A stretch of DNA of 64,000 bases from Zobellella endophytica (lineage in GTDB: Bacteria; Pseudomonadota; Gammaproteobacteria; Enterobacterales; Aeromonadaceae): assembly GCF_003012775.1 (NCBI RefSeq), contig NZ_PXYG01000004.1:233741-297740 (forward strand), read 5' to 3'. Below are positions 41,349 through 51,079 of the stretch, piece after piece. The notes below the pieces were generated by a model that searched no databases, had not been told where the DNA came from, and was given only the letters and a program-made list of their open reading frames with translations. Positions within the stretch are counted from its first letter, which is position 1; each line of letters opens with the position of its first letter. Made by a program: the position numbers and the translations under genes.

Positions 41349-41988
41349 TACGAACAAGCTGATATGGGTGTTTGCGGCAATGTTGCTGGTGGCGGGAACC
41401 CTGAGCGGGATCGCCTGGTATAACGACAGGGAAAACAGCCTGACCGAAGCGGTGGTGGTCTATCCCGAGCCCCGGCCGCTGCGGGACATCGTGCTGCGCG
41501 ATGCCGATGACGAGGCCTTTACCGAACGGCGCTTTGCCGGCAGCTGGAGCCTGGTGTTCGTCGGCTACACCTTCTGCCCGGATATCTGTCCCACCACCCT
41601 GGCGGATCTGGCGCGTATCTATCCCGAGCTCAAGCAACTGAGCGACAGGGTACAGGTGGTGTTCGTCTCGGTGGATCCGGGGCGGGACACCCCCGAGCGG
41701 CTCAAGGCCTATACCGCCTACTTCCATCCCGAGTTCGTGGCGGTGACCGCCGGGCACGAGGCATTGATGCCGGCGGTACAGCAGTTGGGGCTGATTTACG
41801 GCATCCACGAGCGGGAAACCAGCGACTATCTGGTGGACCACTCCGCCTCCATCGCCCTGGTCAATCCCGAGGGCCGGCTGCACGCCTCCTTCCGCCCCGG
41901 CTTCGATGAACAGAGCCAGGTGCCCATGGTCAACGGCGACGAGCTGGTCCGGGATTTCGCCCGCATCCTCAAACACTGGGAAAGATAA
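41341..41988 (+). CDS. sco: SCO1/SenC copper chaperone
   Basis: The 215-residue protein has one N-terminal helix (6-25) and a thioredoxin fold with FCPDICPTT, whose Cys79 and Cys83, with His167 (DHSAS), bind copper. SCO proteins load CuA of subunit II, here CoxB. It closes the oxidase cluster, 33 bases before the MATE gene. Confidence 0.94.
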   Translation: MANTNKLIWVFAAMLLVAGTLSGIAWYNDRENSLTEAVVVYPEPRPLRDIVLRDADDEAFTERRFAGSWSLVFVGYTFCPDICPTTLADLARIYPELKQLSDRVQVVFVSVDPGRDTPERLKAYTAYFHPEFVAVTAGHEALMPAVQQLGLIYGIHERETSDYLVDHSASIALVNPEGRLHASFRPGFDEQSQVPMVNGDELVRDFARILKHWER

Positions 41989-42021
41989 CCCCCATCTTGC
42001 TGTTTCCAATCAGAGCCCATC

Positions 42022-43395
42022 ATGCGGTCATCCTTCTTTAACGGGGCCAGGCACCGGCAGGTGTTTGCCCTGGCCCTGCCCATGGTGCTGTCCAACATTA
42101 CCGTGCCCCTGCTCGGCCTGGTGGACACCATCGTCATCGGCCATCTGGAGCAGGCCTATTACCTGGGCGGAGTGGCGGTGGGCGCCACCATCATCAGCCT
42201 GATCTTCTGGCTGCTCGGCTTCCTGCGCATGTCGACCACCGGGCTCAGCGCCCAGGCCTTCGGCGCCGGCGACGGTGAACGGCTGTTGCAGGTGCTGGCG
42301 CGAGCCCTGCTGCTGGCCTGGGCGCTGGCGCTGGCGGTGCTGGTACTGCAGCGGCCGCTGCTGGAGCTGGCGTTCTGGCTGGCCGGCGGCAGCGCCGAAG
42401 TCCAGCTTTACGGCCGCCAGTATGTGGCCATCCGCATCTGGAGTGCCCCGGCGGCGCTGACCAACCTGGTGTTGCTGGGCTGGCTGCTCGGCAACCAGAA
42501 CGCCCGGGCGCCCATGTGGCTGCTGATCCTGGGCAACGGTGTCAATATTCTGCTCGATATCTGGTTCGTGCTGGGTCTGGGCTGGCAAGTGAAGGGGGCG
42601 GCGGCGGCCTCGGTGCTGGCCGATTATCTGGCCATGCTGCTGGGCGCCTGGCTGGTGTGGCGCACCCTGGCGGCGCGGGGGCTCAGGCCGGCGACCGGCT
42701 TCTGGGATCGGGCCCTGAACCGCACCGCCTTCCGGCGCCTGCTCGGCCTCAACCGGGATATTTTTCTCCGTGCGCTCTGCCTGCAGCTGACCTTCGCCTT
42801 CATGACCTTCCAGGGCGCCCGCCTGGGGGATGCGGTGGTGGCGGCCAATGCGGTGCTGATGAACTTCCTGATGTTCATTTCCTACGGCCTAGACGGCTTC
42901 GCCTATGCGGTGGAGGCCATGGTGGGCAAGGCGGTGGGGGAGCGTAGCCGGGCCTGTTTCCGCCTGGCCTGCGGCCTCAATCTGTTCTGGGGCGCCCTGG
43001 TGGCGGTGCTGTTCACCCTGGTGTTCGCCCTGGGCGGCGAGAGCCTGATCGCCCTGATCACCGATATCCCGGCGGTGCGCAGCCAGGCGGCGGCCTATTT
43101 GCCCTGGCTGGTGCTGATGCCGCTGGCCGCCTGCTGGTGCTTTATCCTGGACGGCATTTTTATCGGCACCACTCGGGGCCGGGAAATGCGCGACATGATG
43201 CTGTTGTCGACCTTCGGGGTGTTTTTTCCGGTGTGGTGGCTGGTCCGGGAGCTGGACAATCATGGCCTCTGGCTGGCCATGTTGTGCTTTATGCTGGCCC
43301 GGGGCCTGACCCTGGGCTGGGCCTGGTGGCGGCTCGAACGGCGGCAGCGGTTTATCGCCGAAGACCACGCAATGACGGAGAAACAAGATGTTTGA
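42022..43395 (+). CDS. dinF: MATE family efflux transporter, DinF-like
   Basis: The 457-residue multidrug and toxin extrusion protein has about twelve helices; the opening [28 protein letters not shown] is typical of the DinF branch. It probably exports cationic drugs with Na+ or H+. E. coli dinF is cotranscribed with lexA. Here CTGTTTCCAATCAGAG at 42000-42015 differs from an SOS box at one key base, so SOS control is doubtful. trmL overlaps its end by 8 bases. Confidence 0.85.
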   Translation: MRSSFFNGARHRQVFALALPMVLSNITVPLLGLVDTIVIGHLEQAYYLGGVAVGATIISLIFWLLGFLRMSTTGLSAQAFGAGDGERLLQVLARALLLAWALALAVLVLQRPLLELAFWLAGGSAEVQLYGRQYVAIRIWSAPAALTNLVLLGWLLGNQNARAPMWLLILGNGVNILLDIWFVLGLGWQVKGAAAASVLADYLAMLLGAWLVWRTLAARGLRPATGFWDRALNRTAFRRLLGLNRDIFLRALCLQLTFAFMTFQGARLGDAVVAANAVLMNFLMFISYGLDGFAYAVEAMVGKAVGERSRACFRLACGLNLFWGALVAVLFTLVFALGGESLIALITDIPAVRSQAAAYLPWLVLMPLAACWCFILDGIFIGTTRGREMRDMMLLSTFGVFFPVWWLVRELDNHGLWLAMLCFMLARGLTLGWAWWRLERRQRFIAEDHAMTEKQDV

Positions 43396-43852
43396 AATTG
43401 CGCTCTATGAGCCGGAAATCGCCCCCAATACCGGTAACATCATGCGGCTGGTGCGCAACAACGGCTGTCGCCTGCACCTGATAGAACCGCTCGGCTTCGA
43501 CCTGGAAGAGAAGAAACTGCGCCGTGCCGGGCTGGATTACGCCGATTTTGGTCGGATCCAACTGCACTCCCACTATGTGGAGTTTCTGGCGGCCATGGCC
43601 GGGCGGCGGCTGTTTGCCTGCACCACCAAGGGCAGCCGGCATCACCACGAACCGGCCTATCGGCCCGGGGACGTGCTGCTGTTCGGACCCGAAACCCGTG
43701 GCCTGCCGATGGCGGTGCTGGAGGCGGTGGCCCCCGAGTACCGTATCCGCATCCCCATGCAGCCGGACAGCCGCAGCCTGAACCTGTCCAACGCGGTGGC
43801 CATTATCAGTTACGAGGCCTGGCGGCAGCAGGGTTTTTCCGGGGCCGTTTGA
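43388..43852 (+). CDS. trmL: tRNA (cytidine(34)-2'-O)-methyltransferase
   Basis: The 154-residue SPOUT enzyme methylates the wobble base of some leucine tRNAs. The trefoil-knot motifs are [32 protein letters not shown] and [16 protein letters not shown]. Length is close to E. coli TrmL (157). It starts within the MATE gene (8-base overlap) after a GGAGAAA site. Confidence 0.95.
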   Translation: MFEIALYEPEIAPNTGNIMRLVRNNGCRLHLIEPLGFDLEEKKLRRAGLDYADFGRIQLHSHYVEFLAAMAGRRLFACTTKGSRHHHEPAYRPGDVLLFGPETRGLPMAVLEAVAPEYRIRIPMQPDSRSLNLSNAVAIISYEAWRQQGFSGAV

Positions 43853-43973
43853 CCCTGCGGTTAGATGCCGTGGTTATTTGAGGCATAGTAATTAGCTTGC
43901 ATTGATTATTTATTGACCTCATCGACGCTGTTCTACAATGGTGGTGGGACTGAACAGGCAGAAGGAGACGGAG

Positions 43974-44276
43974 ATGTTAGCCAAGCAATGCAGCTATACC
44001 CTTTCGGGGGCGGAACCACTTCATGCCCACATAGTGGTCAACCCCACGGGTTTGCTGGAAGTCGATATCATCGAGCGCGATCAGCATTTCACCAGTGACT
44101 TCGAACATGTTCATTTCAAGGGGGACGGGCAGGGCATGCAGGTGATCTGCGAGCACTGCGACAACGCTCCCGAAGAAGAAGTCAGCCTCAACCTGCAGCG
44201 GCAGGATGCGTTCGAACTGTATCAGATGATCGATGATGCCAAGCAGGAACTGGAATGCCTGCTGTGTGATTTATAG
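43974..44276 (+). CDS. Small protein of unknown function with two Cys pairs
   Basis: The 100-residue acidic protein begins MLAKQCSYTLSGAEPLHAHI and has CEHC near residue 60 and CLLC near the C-terminus, which could bind a metal. No signal peptide or membrane helix is seen. An AAGGAGACGG ribosome site precedes the ATG, and a strong terminator follows, so it is very likely a real gene transcribed alone or after trmL. No family was recognised. Confidence 0.75.
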   Translation: MLAKQCSYTLSGAEPLHAHIVVNPTGLLEVDIIERDQHFTSDFEHVHFKGDGQGMQVICEHCDNAPEEEVSLNLQRQDAFELYQMIDDAKQELECLLCDL

Positions 44277-44317
44277 CCGGTATGGCCCACGGCCGGAGTG
44301 CCATAGCCGTACTGCAA

Positions 44318-44344
44318 AGCCCCGTGTGCGCACGGGGCTTTTTT
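44318..44344 (+). terminator. Rho-independent terminator
   Basis: AGCCCCGTG (44318-44326) pairs with CACGGGGCT (44331-44339) around a four-base loop, followed by a T-run, 42 bases after the stop of the small gene at 43974. Confidence 0.92.
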
Positions 44345-44430
44345 ACGCTCGGCCACGGGAGTTACACCCGGGGTCACATTCGGACGGCGGCGGCGGTATA
44401 CTAGGATAACGCTTCCGACCCGGCTCACCC

Positions 44431-45366
44431 ATGACGCACACCTCTGCTTATTCCCGTTTGGTCACCTCCGCCGCCATCGCCGCCGCGGTGGTGGCCGGCC
44501 TGATGATCCTGGGCAAGCTGCTGGCCTGGTTCTATACCGGTTCGGCCAGTATGCTGGCCTCGCTGACCGACTCCCTGCTGGACATCAGCGCTTCGCTGAT
44601 CAACCTGATGGCCATTCGTTATGCCCTGGTGCCGCCGGATCAGGAACACCGCTTCGGCCACGGCAAGGCCGAATCCCTGGCGGGGCTGGCCCAGTCGGCC
44701 TTTATCAGCGGCTCGGCGATCTTCCTGGTCATCAACGGCATTTCCCGGCTGCTGAATGCTCAAGAGGTCACCCATGCAGCCATGGGGATCTGGGTGATGC
44801 TGTTTTCACTGGTGCTGACTGCCGGCCTGGTGCTGTATCAGAGCTATGTGATCAAACGCACCCACTCGGTGGCGATCCGCGCCGATCAGTTGCACTATCG
44901 TTCGGACATCCTGCTCAATGTCGGGGTGCTGCTGGCCATCGTCCTGGCCTGGTACGGCTGGCACTGGGCCGATGGCGTCTTTGCGGTGCTGCTCGGCGGC
45001 TACATTCTCAAGGGCGCCTTGAAAATCGGTTATGACTCGGTGCAGATGTTGCTGGACCGGCAGTTGCCGGAAGAAGAGCAAAAGCGCATTATTGATACCT
45101 GTTTGGCGGTGGAAGGGGTGCACGGCTTGCATGAACTGCGTACCCGGCAGTCGGGCCAGACCCGTTTTATTCAGCTGCATCTGGAACTTGACGATCAGCT
45201 GCCCCTGGTACGGGCCCATCGCATCGCCGATAAAGCAGAGCGGGAACTGCGGTCGCTGTTTCCCGATACCGACATCATTATTCATATGGACCCCATTTCG
45301 GTACTGCCTCGTGAGGCCCATTCTCAGGATATGAGTGAACATCAATTTCTAGAAAACAAGGTTTAA
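44431..45366 (+). CDS. fieF: Cation diffusion facilitator FieF (Fe2+/Zn2+ efflux)
   Basis: The 311-residue protein has six helices and a C-terminal cytoplasmic domain, like E. coli FieF (300). Metal-site residues appear in DSLLDISAS (Asp pair) and HRFGHGKAE, and HADG-type residues in HWADGVF. It exports ferrous iron or zinc with proton exchange. A short gap of 3 bases leads to cysE on the same strand. Confidence 0.92.
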   Translation: MTHTSAYSRLVTSAAIAAAVVAGLMILGKLLAWFYTGSASMLASLTDSLLDISASLINLMAIRYALVPPDQEHRFGHGKAESLAGLAQSAFISGSAIFLVINGISRLLNAQEVTHAAMGIWVMLFSLVLTAGLVLYQSYVIKRTHSVAIRADQLHYRSDILLNVGVLLAIVLAWYGWHWADGVFAVLLGGYILKGALKIGYDSVQMLLDRQLPEEEQKRIIDTCLAVEGVHGLHELRTRQSGQTRFIQLHLELDDQLPLVRAHRIADKAERELRSLFPDTDIIIHMDPISVLPREAHSQDMSEHQFLENKV

Positions 45367-45369
45367 TCC

Positions 45370-46152
45370 ATGGAAGACGGCATTCAATCCAGCACCTGGT
45401 CACGTATCCGCCAAGAAGCGCAGCGGATGATTACCGAAGAGCCGATGCTCGGCAGCTTTTTCTACTCCACCATCCTCAACCATGACAGCCTGAAGTGTGC
45501 CCTGAGTTTTATCCTGGCCAACAAGCTGGAGAGCTCGGTGATGCCGGCGATCAGCCTGCGAGAGGTCATCGAGGTGGCGCTGGACGAAGAGCCCGCTATC
45601 CTGGACATGGTGGCCATGGATATTTGTGCGGTGCAGGAGCGGGATCCGGCGGTCGAGCTGTTTTCTACGCCCCTGCTTTACCTGAAGGGATTCCATGCGT
45701 TGCAGGGCTACCGGATTTCCAACTGGCTGTGGCGCCACGGACGCCGCTCGCTGGCGACCTATCTGCAGAACCAGATCTCGGTGGTGTTCGGGGTTGATGT
45801 GCACCCGGCGGCCAGGATCGGCAAGGGGATCATGTTCGATCACGCCACCGGTATCGTGGTGGGCGAGACGGCGGTGATCGAGGACGACGTGTCCATTCTG
45901 CAGAACGTGACCCTGGGCGGCACCGGCAAGGAAGGCGGTGATCGCCATCCCAAGATCCGGGAAGGGGTGATGATTGGCGCCGGGGCCAAGATCCTGGGCA
46001 ATATCGAAGTGGGCGAAGGCGCCAAAATTGGCGCCGGCAGCGTGGTGCTGGAGCCGGTGCCGCCGCATACCACAGTGGCCGGGGTGCCGGCCAGGGTGGT
46101 GGGGCGTCCCGGTTCGGACAAACCGTCGCTGGATATGAGCCAGAATATCTGA
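45370..46152 (+). CDS. cysE: Serine O-acetyltransferase
   Basis: The 260-residue enzyme (E. coli 273) makes O-acetylserine for cysteine synthesis. An N-terminal helical domain of about 135 residues (TWSRIRQEAQRMITEEPMLG) precedes hexapeptide repeats with DVHPAARIGKGIMFDHATG and the catalytic His in that loop; GGTGKEGGDRHPKI is the substrate site. It is clearly distinct from the shorter acetyltransferase at 8980. It may be cotranscribed with fieF. Confidence 0.96.
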   Translation: MEDGIQSSTWSRIRQEAQRMITEEPMLGSFFYSTILNHDSLKCALSFILANKLESSVMPAISLREVIEVALDEEPAILDMVAMDICAVQERDPAVELFSTPLLYLKGFHALQGYRISNWLWRHGRRSLATYLQNQISVVFGVDVHPAARIGKGIMFDHATGIVVGETAVIEDDVSILQNVTLGGTGKEGGDRHPKIREGVMIGAGAKILGNIEVGEGAKIGAGSVVLEPVPPHTTVAGVPARVVGRPGSDKPSLDMSQNI

Positions 46153-46293
46153 GACTTTTCTTGACGTGCCCGACATAAATTTGCGGTAAATGGCGAGTGC
46201 ATCGCCGGGGCCGCTTGTTGTCTGACATTGCCCGGGGTATCCTCGGGCGCTGAGGGGCCTGCGGGCCGATTGATGATGATTAGGGGTTAGTGC

Positions 46294-46503
46294 ATGTCTT
46301 TTGATGTATTGGAAAAACTGGAGTCCAAAATCCAGGCTGCGGTTGACACCATTTCTTTGCTGCAAATGGAAGTGGAAGAGTTGAAAGAGCAGAACGGCAA
46401 ACTGGGTGAGGAAAACCAGCAGTTGAAGCAGCAACACGATGCCTGGCAGGAACGCCTGCGGGTGTTGCTGGGCAAGATCGATCAGGTAGAAGAAAACGCC
46501 TGA
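46294..46503 (+). CDS. zapB: Cell division protein ZapB
   Basis: The 69-residue protein is one continuous coiled coil (heptads of Leu/Ile from [16 protein letters not shown] to the end), rich in Glu, Gln and Lys. E. coli ZapB is 81 residues with the same MSLEVFEKLEAKVQQA-type start. It joins ZapA and MatP at the division ring. E. coli has it beside rraA; here yjjP/yjjB lie between. Confidence 0.92.
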   Translation: MSFDVLEKLESKIQAAVDTISLLQMEVEELKEQNGKLGEENQQLKQQHDAWQERLRVLLGKIDQVEENA

Positions 46504-46509
46504 GTACTG

Positions 46510-46537
46510 AACGCCGGCCATGCCGGCGTTATCTTTT
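46510..46537 (+). terminator. Rho-independent terminator of zapB
   Basis: AACGCCGGC and GCCGGCGTT form a 9-base stem with a three-base loop (46510-46530), followed by ATCTTTTT. It sits between convergent zapB and yjjB and touches the end of yjjB. Confidence 0.85.
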
Positions 46538-47001
46538 TACACCAGGGGACGCCGCCGGTAGAACAGCAATCCCGGCATCGCCAGCCCGATGGCCAGTCCG
46601 GCCACGATAAACATCGCTTTGATCACGTTGGCCACCAGGCTGCCCCACAGCTCCGGGGTATAGCCGTGCTGGCTGATCTCCACCAGGGCGATCATCGCCT
46701 TGTAGGCGTAAACCCCCGGTATCATGGGGACCACCGCCGCCACCGTAAATACCTTGGGATGGGCCAGAAAGCGGCGCGCCCAGTGCCAGCCCAGCAGGCC
46801 GATCAGCGTGGCGGCGAAAAAGGTGGCCCACTCGATCGGCATGCCCGCATCCAGTAGCAGGTAGCGGCTGCCGTGGCCGAGCGCTCCCCCCAGGGCGCAA
46901 TATTTCAGCGCCCTGGACGGTACATTGAACAGCAGGGCAAAGCCCAGTGCCGGCACAGTGGCAAACAGCATGTCGTTGGCCAGCCCTGTCATCAGCGTCA
47001 T
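46537..47001 (-). CDS. yjjB: Threonine/serine exporter-like subunit YjjB
   Basis: The 154-residue membrane protein (E. coli YjjB 157) belongs to the ThrE_2 family. It has about four or five helices and the stretches FALLFNVPSRALKYCALGGALGHG and AHPKVFTVAAVVPMIPGVYAYKAM. In E. coli, YjjP and YjjB together export succinate; in actinobacteria the fused ThrE exports threonine. The ATG overlaps the yjjP stop by one base, so the two halves are made together. Confidence 0.92.
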   Translation of the reverse strand: MTLMTGLANDMLFATVPALGFALLFNVPSRALKYCALGGALGHGSRYLLLDAGMPIEWATFFAATLIGLLGWHWARRFLAHPKVFTVAAVVPMIPGVYAYKAMIALVEISQHGYTPELWGSLVANVIKAMFIVAGLAIGLAMPGLLFYRRRPLV

Positions 47002-47792
47002 CACCACCCCCGGACACCAAGCAGATTCATCGCCGAAATAATGCCGATGCTGGTGGCCATGGTCAGCAGGGTGGCCAGGGTCCAGCGGGCCAGGCCGGTA
47101 TTGATGTAGCCCTTGACCATATCGGCGGCGGCATTGATCAGGGGAAAGCCGGGCACCAGCATCAGCACCGCGGAAGGCACCGCCAGAAAGGGCTGTTCCC
47201 CCCATTGGTACAGCAACCCCAGGCTGGAAATCAGAGTGGTGACGAAGGCGGTCACGGCGAAATTGAGCAGGGGATTGAAATGGCGTAAGGCCAGCTCCTG
47301 GCGCACTCCGATGCCGCAGGCGGCAGCGACGAAGGTGAGGGCAAACACCGGCCAGTCGGCGCCGGCCAGCCGGGCGAAGGAAGCGCAGGACAGCCCCACC
47401 ATCAGGATCACCAGGGGACGTGGGTAATGCAGGGGCTGCAGGCGATCGAGCCGCCGGCGGACGCCCCGGCCGTCGAGCAGCCCCTTTTCGGTCATGATGC
47501 AGATGCGCTGCAGCTCCGACACCATCTGCATGTTGATGCCCCGATCGGGGCAGCGGCGGGTGGTGGTCACACAGTGTTCCCGATACAGGGTGGTGACGAT
47601 AAGCGCATCGTTGGCCAGGCTGACCTCGACGCTGCCCACGCCCAGGGCCAGGCCGACGCGGCGGGTCAGGGTCTCAATCAGCGCGCTTTCGGCGCCGTGC
47701 TGCATCAGCAGCTGACCGATCCTGATGGTGATCCGGGTGAGCTCCCGCTGCGGGAAGGGGGAAGAACAAGAAGACTCGGTACTCTGCTGCAT
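47001..47792 (-). CDS. yjjP: Threonine/serine exporter-like subunit YjjP
   Basis: The 263-residue ThrE-family protein (E. coli YjjP 256) has an N-terminal soluble part (LLMQHGAESALIETLTRRVG; RCPDRGINMQMVSELQ) and about five helices (VLMLVPGFPLINAAADMVKGYINTGLARW). It is the larger partner of YjjB. The two genes lie between zapB and rraA, unlike in E. coli where yjjPB are elsewhere. Confidence 0.92.
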   Translation of the reverse strand: MQQSTESSCSSPFPQRELTRITIRIGQLLMQHGAESALIETLTRRVGLALGVGSVEVSLANDALIVTTLYREHCVTTTRRCPDRGINMQMVSELQRICIMTEKGLLDGRGVRRRLDRLQPLHYPRPLVILMVGLSCASFARLAGADWPVFALTFVAAACGIGVRQELALRHFNPLLNFAVTAFVTTLISSLGLLYQWGEQPFLAVPSAVLMLVPGFPLINAAADMVKGYINTGLARWTLATLLTMATSIGIISAMNLLGVRGW

Positions 47793-47870
47793 AAAACGCC
47801 TCCGCTTTATGGTGTACTTTTACTCCATTCTTCCCCAGTTTATCTTGTCCGTCATCAATTTGTAGGTAAT

Positions 47871-47902
47871 AAAACAAAAAGGCCTGTCGCGTGACAGGCC
47901 TT
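47871..47902 (-). terminator. Rho-independent terminator of rraA
   Basis: Read on the minus strand, AAGGCCTGTC and GACAGGCCTT form a 10-base stem with a four-base loop, followed by a TTTGTTTT run, 22 bases after the rraA stop. Confidence 0.9.
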
Positions 47903-47924
47903 GGGCTGAAATGGGGAGCAGGGC

Positions 47925-48410
47925 TTATTCGATGTCCAGCGGCTCGGGAGAAAGGATGATACCGGTGGTGTCGGCGTAGAGGTGATCCTCGGGTAGAAAG
48001 GTGACCCCGCCGAAGTTGACCGGGATATCCTGTTCACCGATCTCGCTGTCGTCGGCCCCGACCGGAATGGAGGCCAGCGCCTGAATACCGATGTCCAGCT
48101 CTTCCAGGGCGTCCACTTCGCGTACGCAACCATAGCAGACGATACCTTCCCAACCGTTTTCCGCCGCGACTTCGGCTATCTCGGCGTCGATCAGCGCCCG
48201 GCGCAACGAGCCACCGCCGTCGATCAGCAACACCCGGCCGACACCGTTGGCCTTGACCGCTTCCATGATCAGGCCGTTGGCCTCGAAGCACTTGATGGTG
48301 GAAACGGTGCCGCCGAAGGAGCTTCGGCCGCCGAAACTGGAGAACATGGGCTCGACCACGTCCACCATGTCAATGTAGGTATCGCACAGTTCAGAAGTAT
48401 TGTATTCCAT
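47925..48410 (-). CDS. rraA: Ribonuclease E activity regulator RraA
   Basis: The 161-residue protein is the same length as E. coli RraA and nearly identical in pattern ([32 protein letters not shown]; ends PLDIE). It forms a ring that binds RNase E and slows RNA decay. The frame extends 8 codons upstream, but the ATG at 48408-48410 is the family start. E. coli has menA between hslU and rraA; menA is missing here. Confidence 0.96.
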   Translation of the reverse strand: MEYNTSELCDTYIDMVDVVEPMFSSFGGRSSFGGTVSTIKCFEANGLIMEAVKANGVGRVLLIDGGGSLRRALIDAEIAEVAAENGWEGIVCYGCVREVDALEELDIGIQALASIPVGADDSEIGEQDIPVNFGGVTFLPEDHLYADTTGIILSPEPLDIE

Positions 48411-48506
48411 GGAATCAGCCACATCTGGAAACAAGGTAACCTCAGTATAAAGAGGCGGGAGCGGTTTTCAATCACAATAATGTGACCGCTCCCGTTATTG
48501 GCCGGA

Positions 48507-49835
48507 TCAGAGGATAAAACGGCTCAGATCTTCGTCTTCGACCAGGTTCTTGAGGTAACGATCCACATAGTTTTCGTCGATCACTATGGTCTCGCCCGAC
48601 TTGTCGGTGGCCTCGTAGGACAGCTCGTCGAGCAACCGCTCCATCACGGTGTGCAGGCGGCGGGCACCGATGTTCTCGGTGGTTTCGTTGACCCGCCAGG
48701 CGGCCTCAGCCAGCCGGCGAATGCCTTCCTTGGTAAAATCGACGGTGACGTTTTCGGTGGCCAGCAGCGCCTTGTACTGCTCGGTGAGCGAGGCGCTGGG
48801 CTCGGTGAGGATGCGCTCGAAATCATCGGTGGTCAGCGAGTTCAGCTCCACCCGGATTGGCAACCGGCCCTGCAACTCGGGGATCAGATCCGATGGCCTG
48901 GCCACCTGGAAGGCGCCGGAGGCAACAAACAGCATATGATCGGTGCGCACCATGCCGTGCTTGGTGTTGACGGTACAACCTTCCACCAGCGGCAGCAGAT
49001 CCCGTTGCACCCCTTCCCGGGACACGTCCGGGCCCGAACTTTCGCCACGTTTGCAGATCTTGTCGATTTCATCGATAAACACGATGCCCTGGTTTTCCAC
49101 CGCGGCGATGGCCTGTTCCTTCAGCTCTTCCGGGTTCAGCAGCTTGGCGGCTTCTTCTTCCACCAGCAGCTTGAGCGCATCCCGGATCTTCATTTTGCGC
49201 TGCTTGCTGGTATTGCCGGACAAATTCTGGAACATGCTTTGCAGCTGGCTGGTCATCTCTTCCATGCCGGGTGGCGCCATGATTTCGACCCCCATCTGCG
49301 GGGCGGAGACGTTGATTTCAATCTCTTTGTCGTCAAGCTGGCCTTCGCGCAGCTTCTTGCGGAAGATCTGCCGGCTGTTGCTGTTGTCGGCCTTTTCCTC
49401 TTCGCCCCAGGTATTGCGCGGGTTGGGCAACAGCGCGTCCAGCACCCGTTCTTCGGCCGCCTCTTCGGCCCGATGACGGAATTTCTCCATCTGCTGTTCG
49501 CGGGTCATCTTCATCGCGATATCGGTAAGATCGCGAATGATGGTGTCTACTTCCTTGCCGACATAGCCCACTTCGGTGAATTTGGTCGCCTCGACCTTGA
49601 TGAAGGGCGCGTTGGCCAGCTTGGCCAGGCGGCGGGCAATTTCGGTCTTGCCCACCCCGGTCGGACCTATCATCAGGATGTTCTTGGGGGTGACTTCCTG
49701 GCGCAGCTCCGGAGTGAGCTGCATGCGGCGCCAGCGGTTGCGCAGGGCGATGGCCACGGCGCGCTTGGCCTCGGACTGGCCGACGATATGGCGGTCCAGC
49801 TCGTGGACGATTTCTCTCGGGGTCATTTCAGACAT
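48507..49835 (-). CDS. hslU: HslU, ATPase subunit of the HslVU protease
   Basis: The 442-residue AAA+ unfoldase (E. coli 443) feeds proteins to HslV. It has Walker [10 protein letters not shown] near residue 57, Walker [11 protein letters not shown] and the C-terminal tail LSRFIL that docks into HslV. The I-domain lies between about 110 and 240. The ATG at 49835 is the family start ([14 protein letters not shown]). It follows hslV by 49 bases. Confidence 0.97.
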   Translation of the reverse strand: MSEMTPREIVHELDRHIVGQSEAKRAVAIALRNRWRRMQLTPELRQEVTPKNILMIGPTGVGKTEIARRLAKLANAPFIKVEATKFTEVGYVGKEVDTIIRDLTDIAMKMTREQQMEKFRHRAEEAAEERVLDALLPNPRNTWGEEEKADNSNSRQIFRKKLREGQLDDKEIEINVSAPQMGVEIMAPPGMEEMTSQLQSMFQNLSGNTSKQRKMKIRDALKLLVEEEAAKLLNPEELKEQAIAAVENQGIVFIDEIDKICKRGESSGPDVSREGVQRDLLPLVEGCTVNTKHGMVRTDHMLFVASGAFQVARPSDLIPELQGRLPIRVELNSLTTDDFERILTEPSASLTEQYKALLATENVTVDFTKEGIRRLAEAAWRVNETTENIGARRLHTVMERLLDELSYEATDKSGETIVIDENYVDRYLKNLVEDEDLSRFIL

Positions 49836-49884
49836 AATCAATTCCTGTAGTACGGGCGCGGGGGCTGGCCGCCCCGGGACAAAA

Positions 49885-50415
49885 TCAGTGACTGTAGTCG
49901 AGCTCTTCGATGGTCTGGTTGCTGTTGGTATAGACGCAGATGTCACCGGCGATGGTCAACGCCTTTTCGACGATGTCGCGGGCTTCCAGCTCGGTATTTT
50001 CCAGCAGGGCGCGGGCGGCGGACTGGGCGAAGGCGCCACCGGAGCCGATGGCGATCAGATCCTGCTCGGGCTGCACCACGTCGCCGCTGCCGGTGATGAT
50101 AAAGGAGTGTTTGTCGTCGGCGACGGCCAGCAGGGCTTCGAGCCGGCGCAGCATGCGATCGGTTCGCCAGTCCTTGGCCAGGGCCACGGCGGCACGCTCG
50201 AGGTTGCCCTGGTGGGCCTGCAGCTTGGCTTCGAAGCGTTCCAGCAGGGTAAAGGCATCGGCGGTGCCGCCGGCGAATCCGGCCAGCACCTTGCCGTTGA
50301 ACAGGCGGTGTACCTTGCGGGCATTGCCTTTCATCACGGTATTGCCCAGGGAAACCTGGCCGTCGCCGCCGATGACCACTTTGCCGTTACGGCGAACTGA
50401 AACGATTGTTGTCAC
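49885..50415 (-). CDS. hslV: HslV, peptidase subunit of the HslVU protease
   Basis: The 176-residue threonine protease, the same length as E. coli HslV, forms a double hexamer. After removal of the initiator residue the N-terminal Thr ([11 protein letters not shown]) is the nucleophile. The start is GTG at 50413-50415 with GAGG upstream; a longer ATG frame of four codons would block the N-terminal Thr, so it is rejected. It precedes hslU. Confidence 0.96.
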   Translation of the reverse strand: MTTIVSVRRNGKVVIGGDGQVSLGNTVMKGNARKVHRLFNGKVLAGFAGGTADAFTLLERFEAKLQAHQGNLERAAVALAKDWRTDRMLRRLEALLAVADDKHSFIITGSGDVVQPEQDLIAIGSGGAFAQSAARALLENTELEARDIVEKALTIAGDICVYTNSNQTIEELDYSH

Positions 50416-50496
50416 TGTGAACCTCACTTGACGGTGTAGCCAGCGGGACTGGCAGAAATGTCATGATCACAGAAATGGGGGCTGAGCCGGGAGAGT

Positions 50497-51078
50497 TCAA
50501 CCCTGTCTGACGACACAATCGGTATTGAGCCGGCTCATCTTGTGCTTGTCCTGCTCGGCCACGCGCTGGCTGGGGTAGGGTCCCATGATGACGCGGTACC
50601 AGACTCCGTTGCTGCCTTCGGAACGGCGGACTTCCGACCCCAGTCCCTGGAAGGCGATGCGCGCCTTGAGCTGTTCGGCCTGCTCGGCGGAGCGGAAGGA
50701 GCCGCACTGCATGATGTAGCGCTTGTCCGGGGCATCCTCGGGCTTGGCACGCTGGGCGGCGGTTTCCGGCACATCGACGACGATCTCTTTGTTTTCGAGC
50801 TGCTCGATGTAGCGCCACTTTTCCACCGGTTTCTGATCGATGGGATTCACCGGCGCCGCGGGCGGCGGAGTCCGGGCGGCGGCCGGCGGTTCGACAGTGC
50901 GCGAGTCCGCTGAACCCTTGATCAGGTAAATCAGGTAGCCGAAGCCGGCCAGCAGTACCAGTACCAGGATTACGGCCAGCCAGGGGACCCGCGGTTCGGG
51001 CGCGCGAGTCCGGCCGCCGCTTTTGGCGGTGCGGCCGTTGCGTTTCGGCTTGCTGCGGCGCACGTAATCCTTGGCCAT
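50497..51078 (-). CDS. ftsN: Cell division protein FtsN
   Basis: The 193-residue protein has a basic cytoplasmic start (MAKDYVRRSKPKRNGRT), one membrane helix (31-53) and a C-terminal SPOR domain (about 113-190; YIMQCGSFRSAEQAEQLKAR and VWYRVIMGPYPS) that binds denuded septal peptidoglycan. It triggers septal synthesis. It is shorter than E. coli FtsN (319), the linker being reduced. argS ends one base before its start. Confidence 0.93.
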   Translation of the reverse strand: MAKDYVRRSKPKRNGRTAKSGGRTRAPEPRVPWLAVILVLVLLAGFGYLIYLIKGSADSRTVEPPAAARTPPPAAPVNPIDQKPVEKWRYIEQLENKEIVVDVPETAAQRAKPEDAPDKRYIMQCGSFRSAEQAEQLKARIAFQGLGSEVRRSEGSNGVWYRVIMGPYPSQRVAEQDKHKMSRLNTDCVVRQG

Positions 51079-51079
51079 C

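Noticed and set aside
42000..42015. SOS box upstream of the MATE gene
   Set aside because: AGAG replaces ACAG at a strongly conserved base and the spacer is not AT-alternating; kept only as a remark, not a feature.
48498..49850. A 450-codon open frame antisense to hslU
   Set aside because: hslU is highly conserved; the antisense frame has no motif or ribosome site and is a GC-skew shadow.
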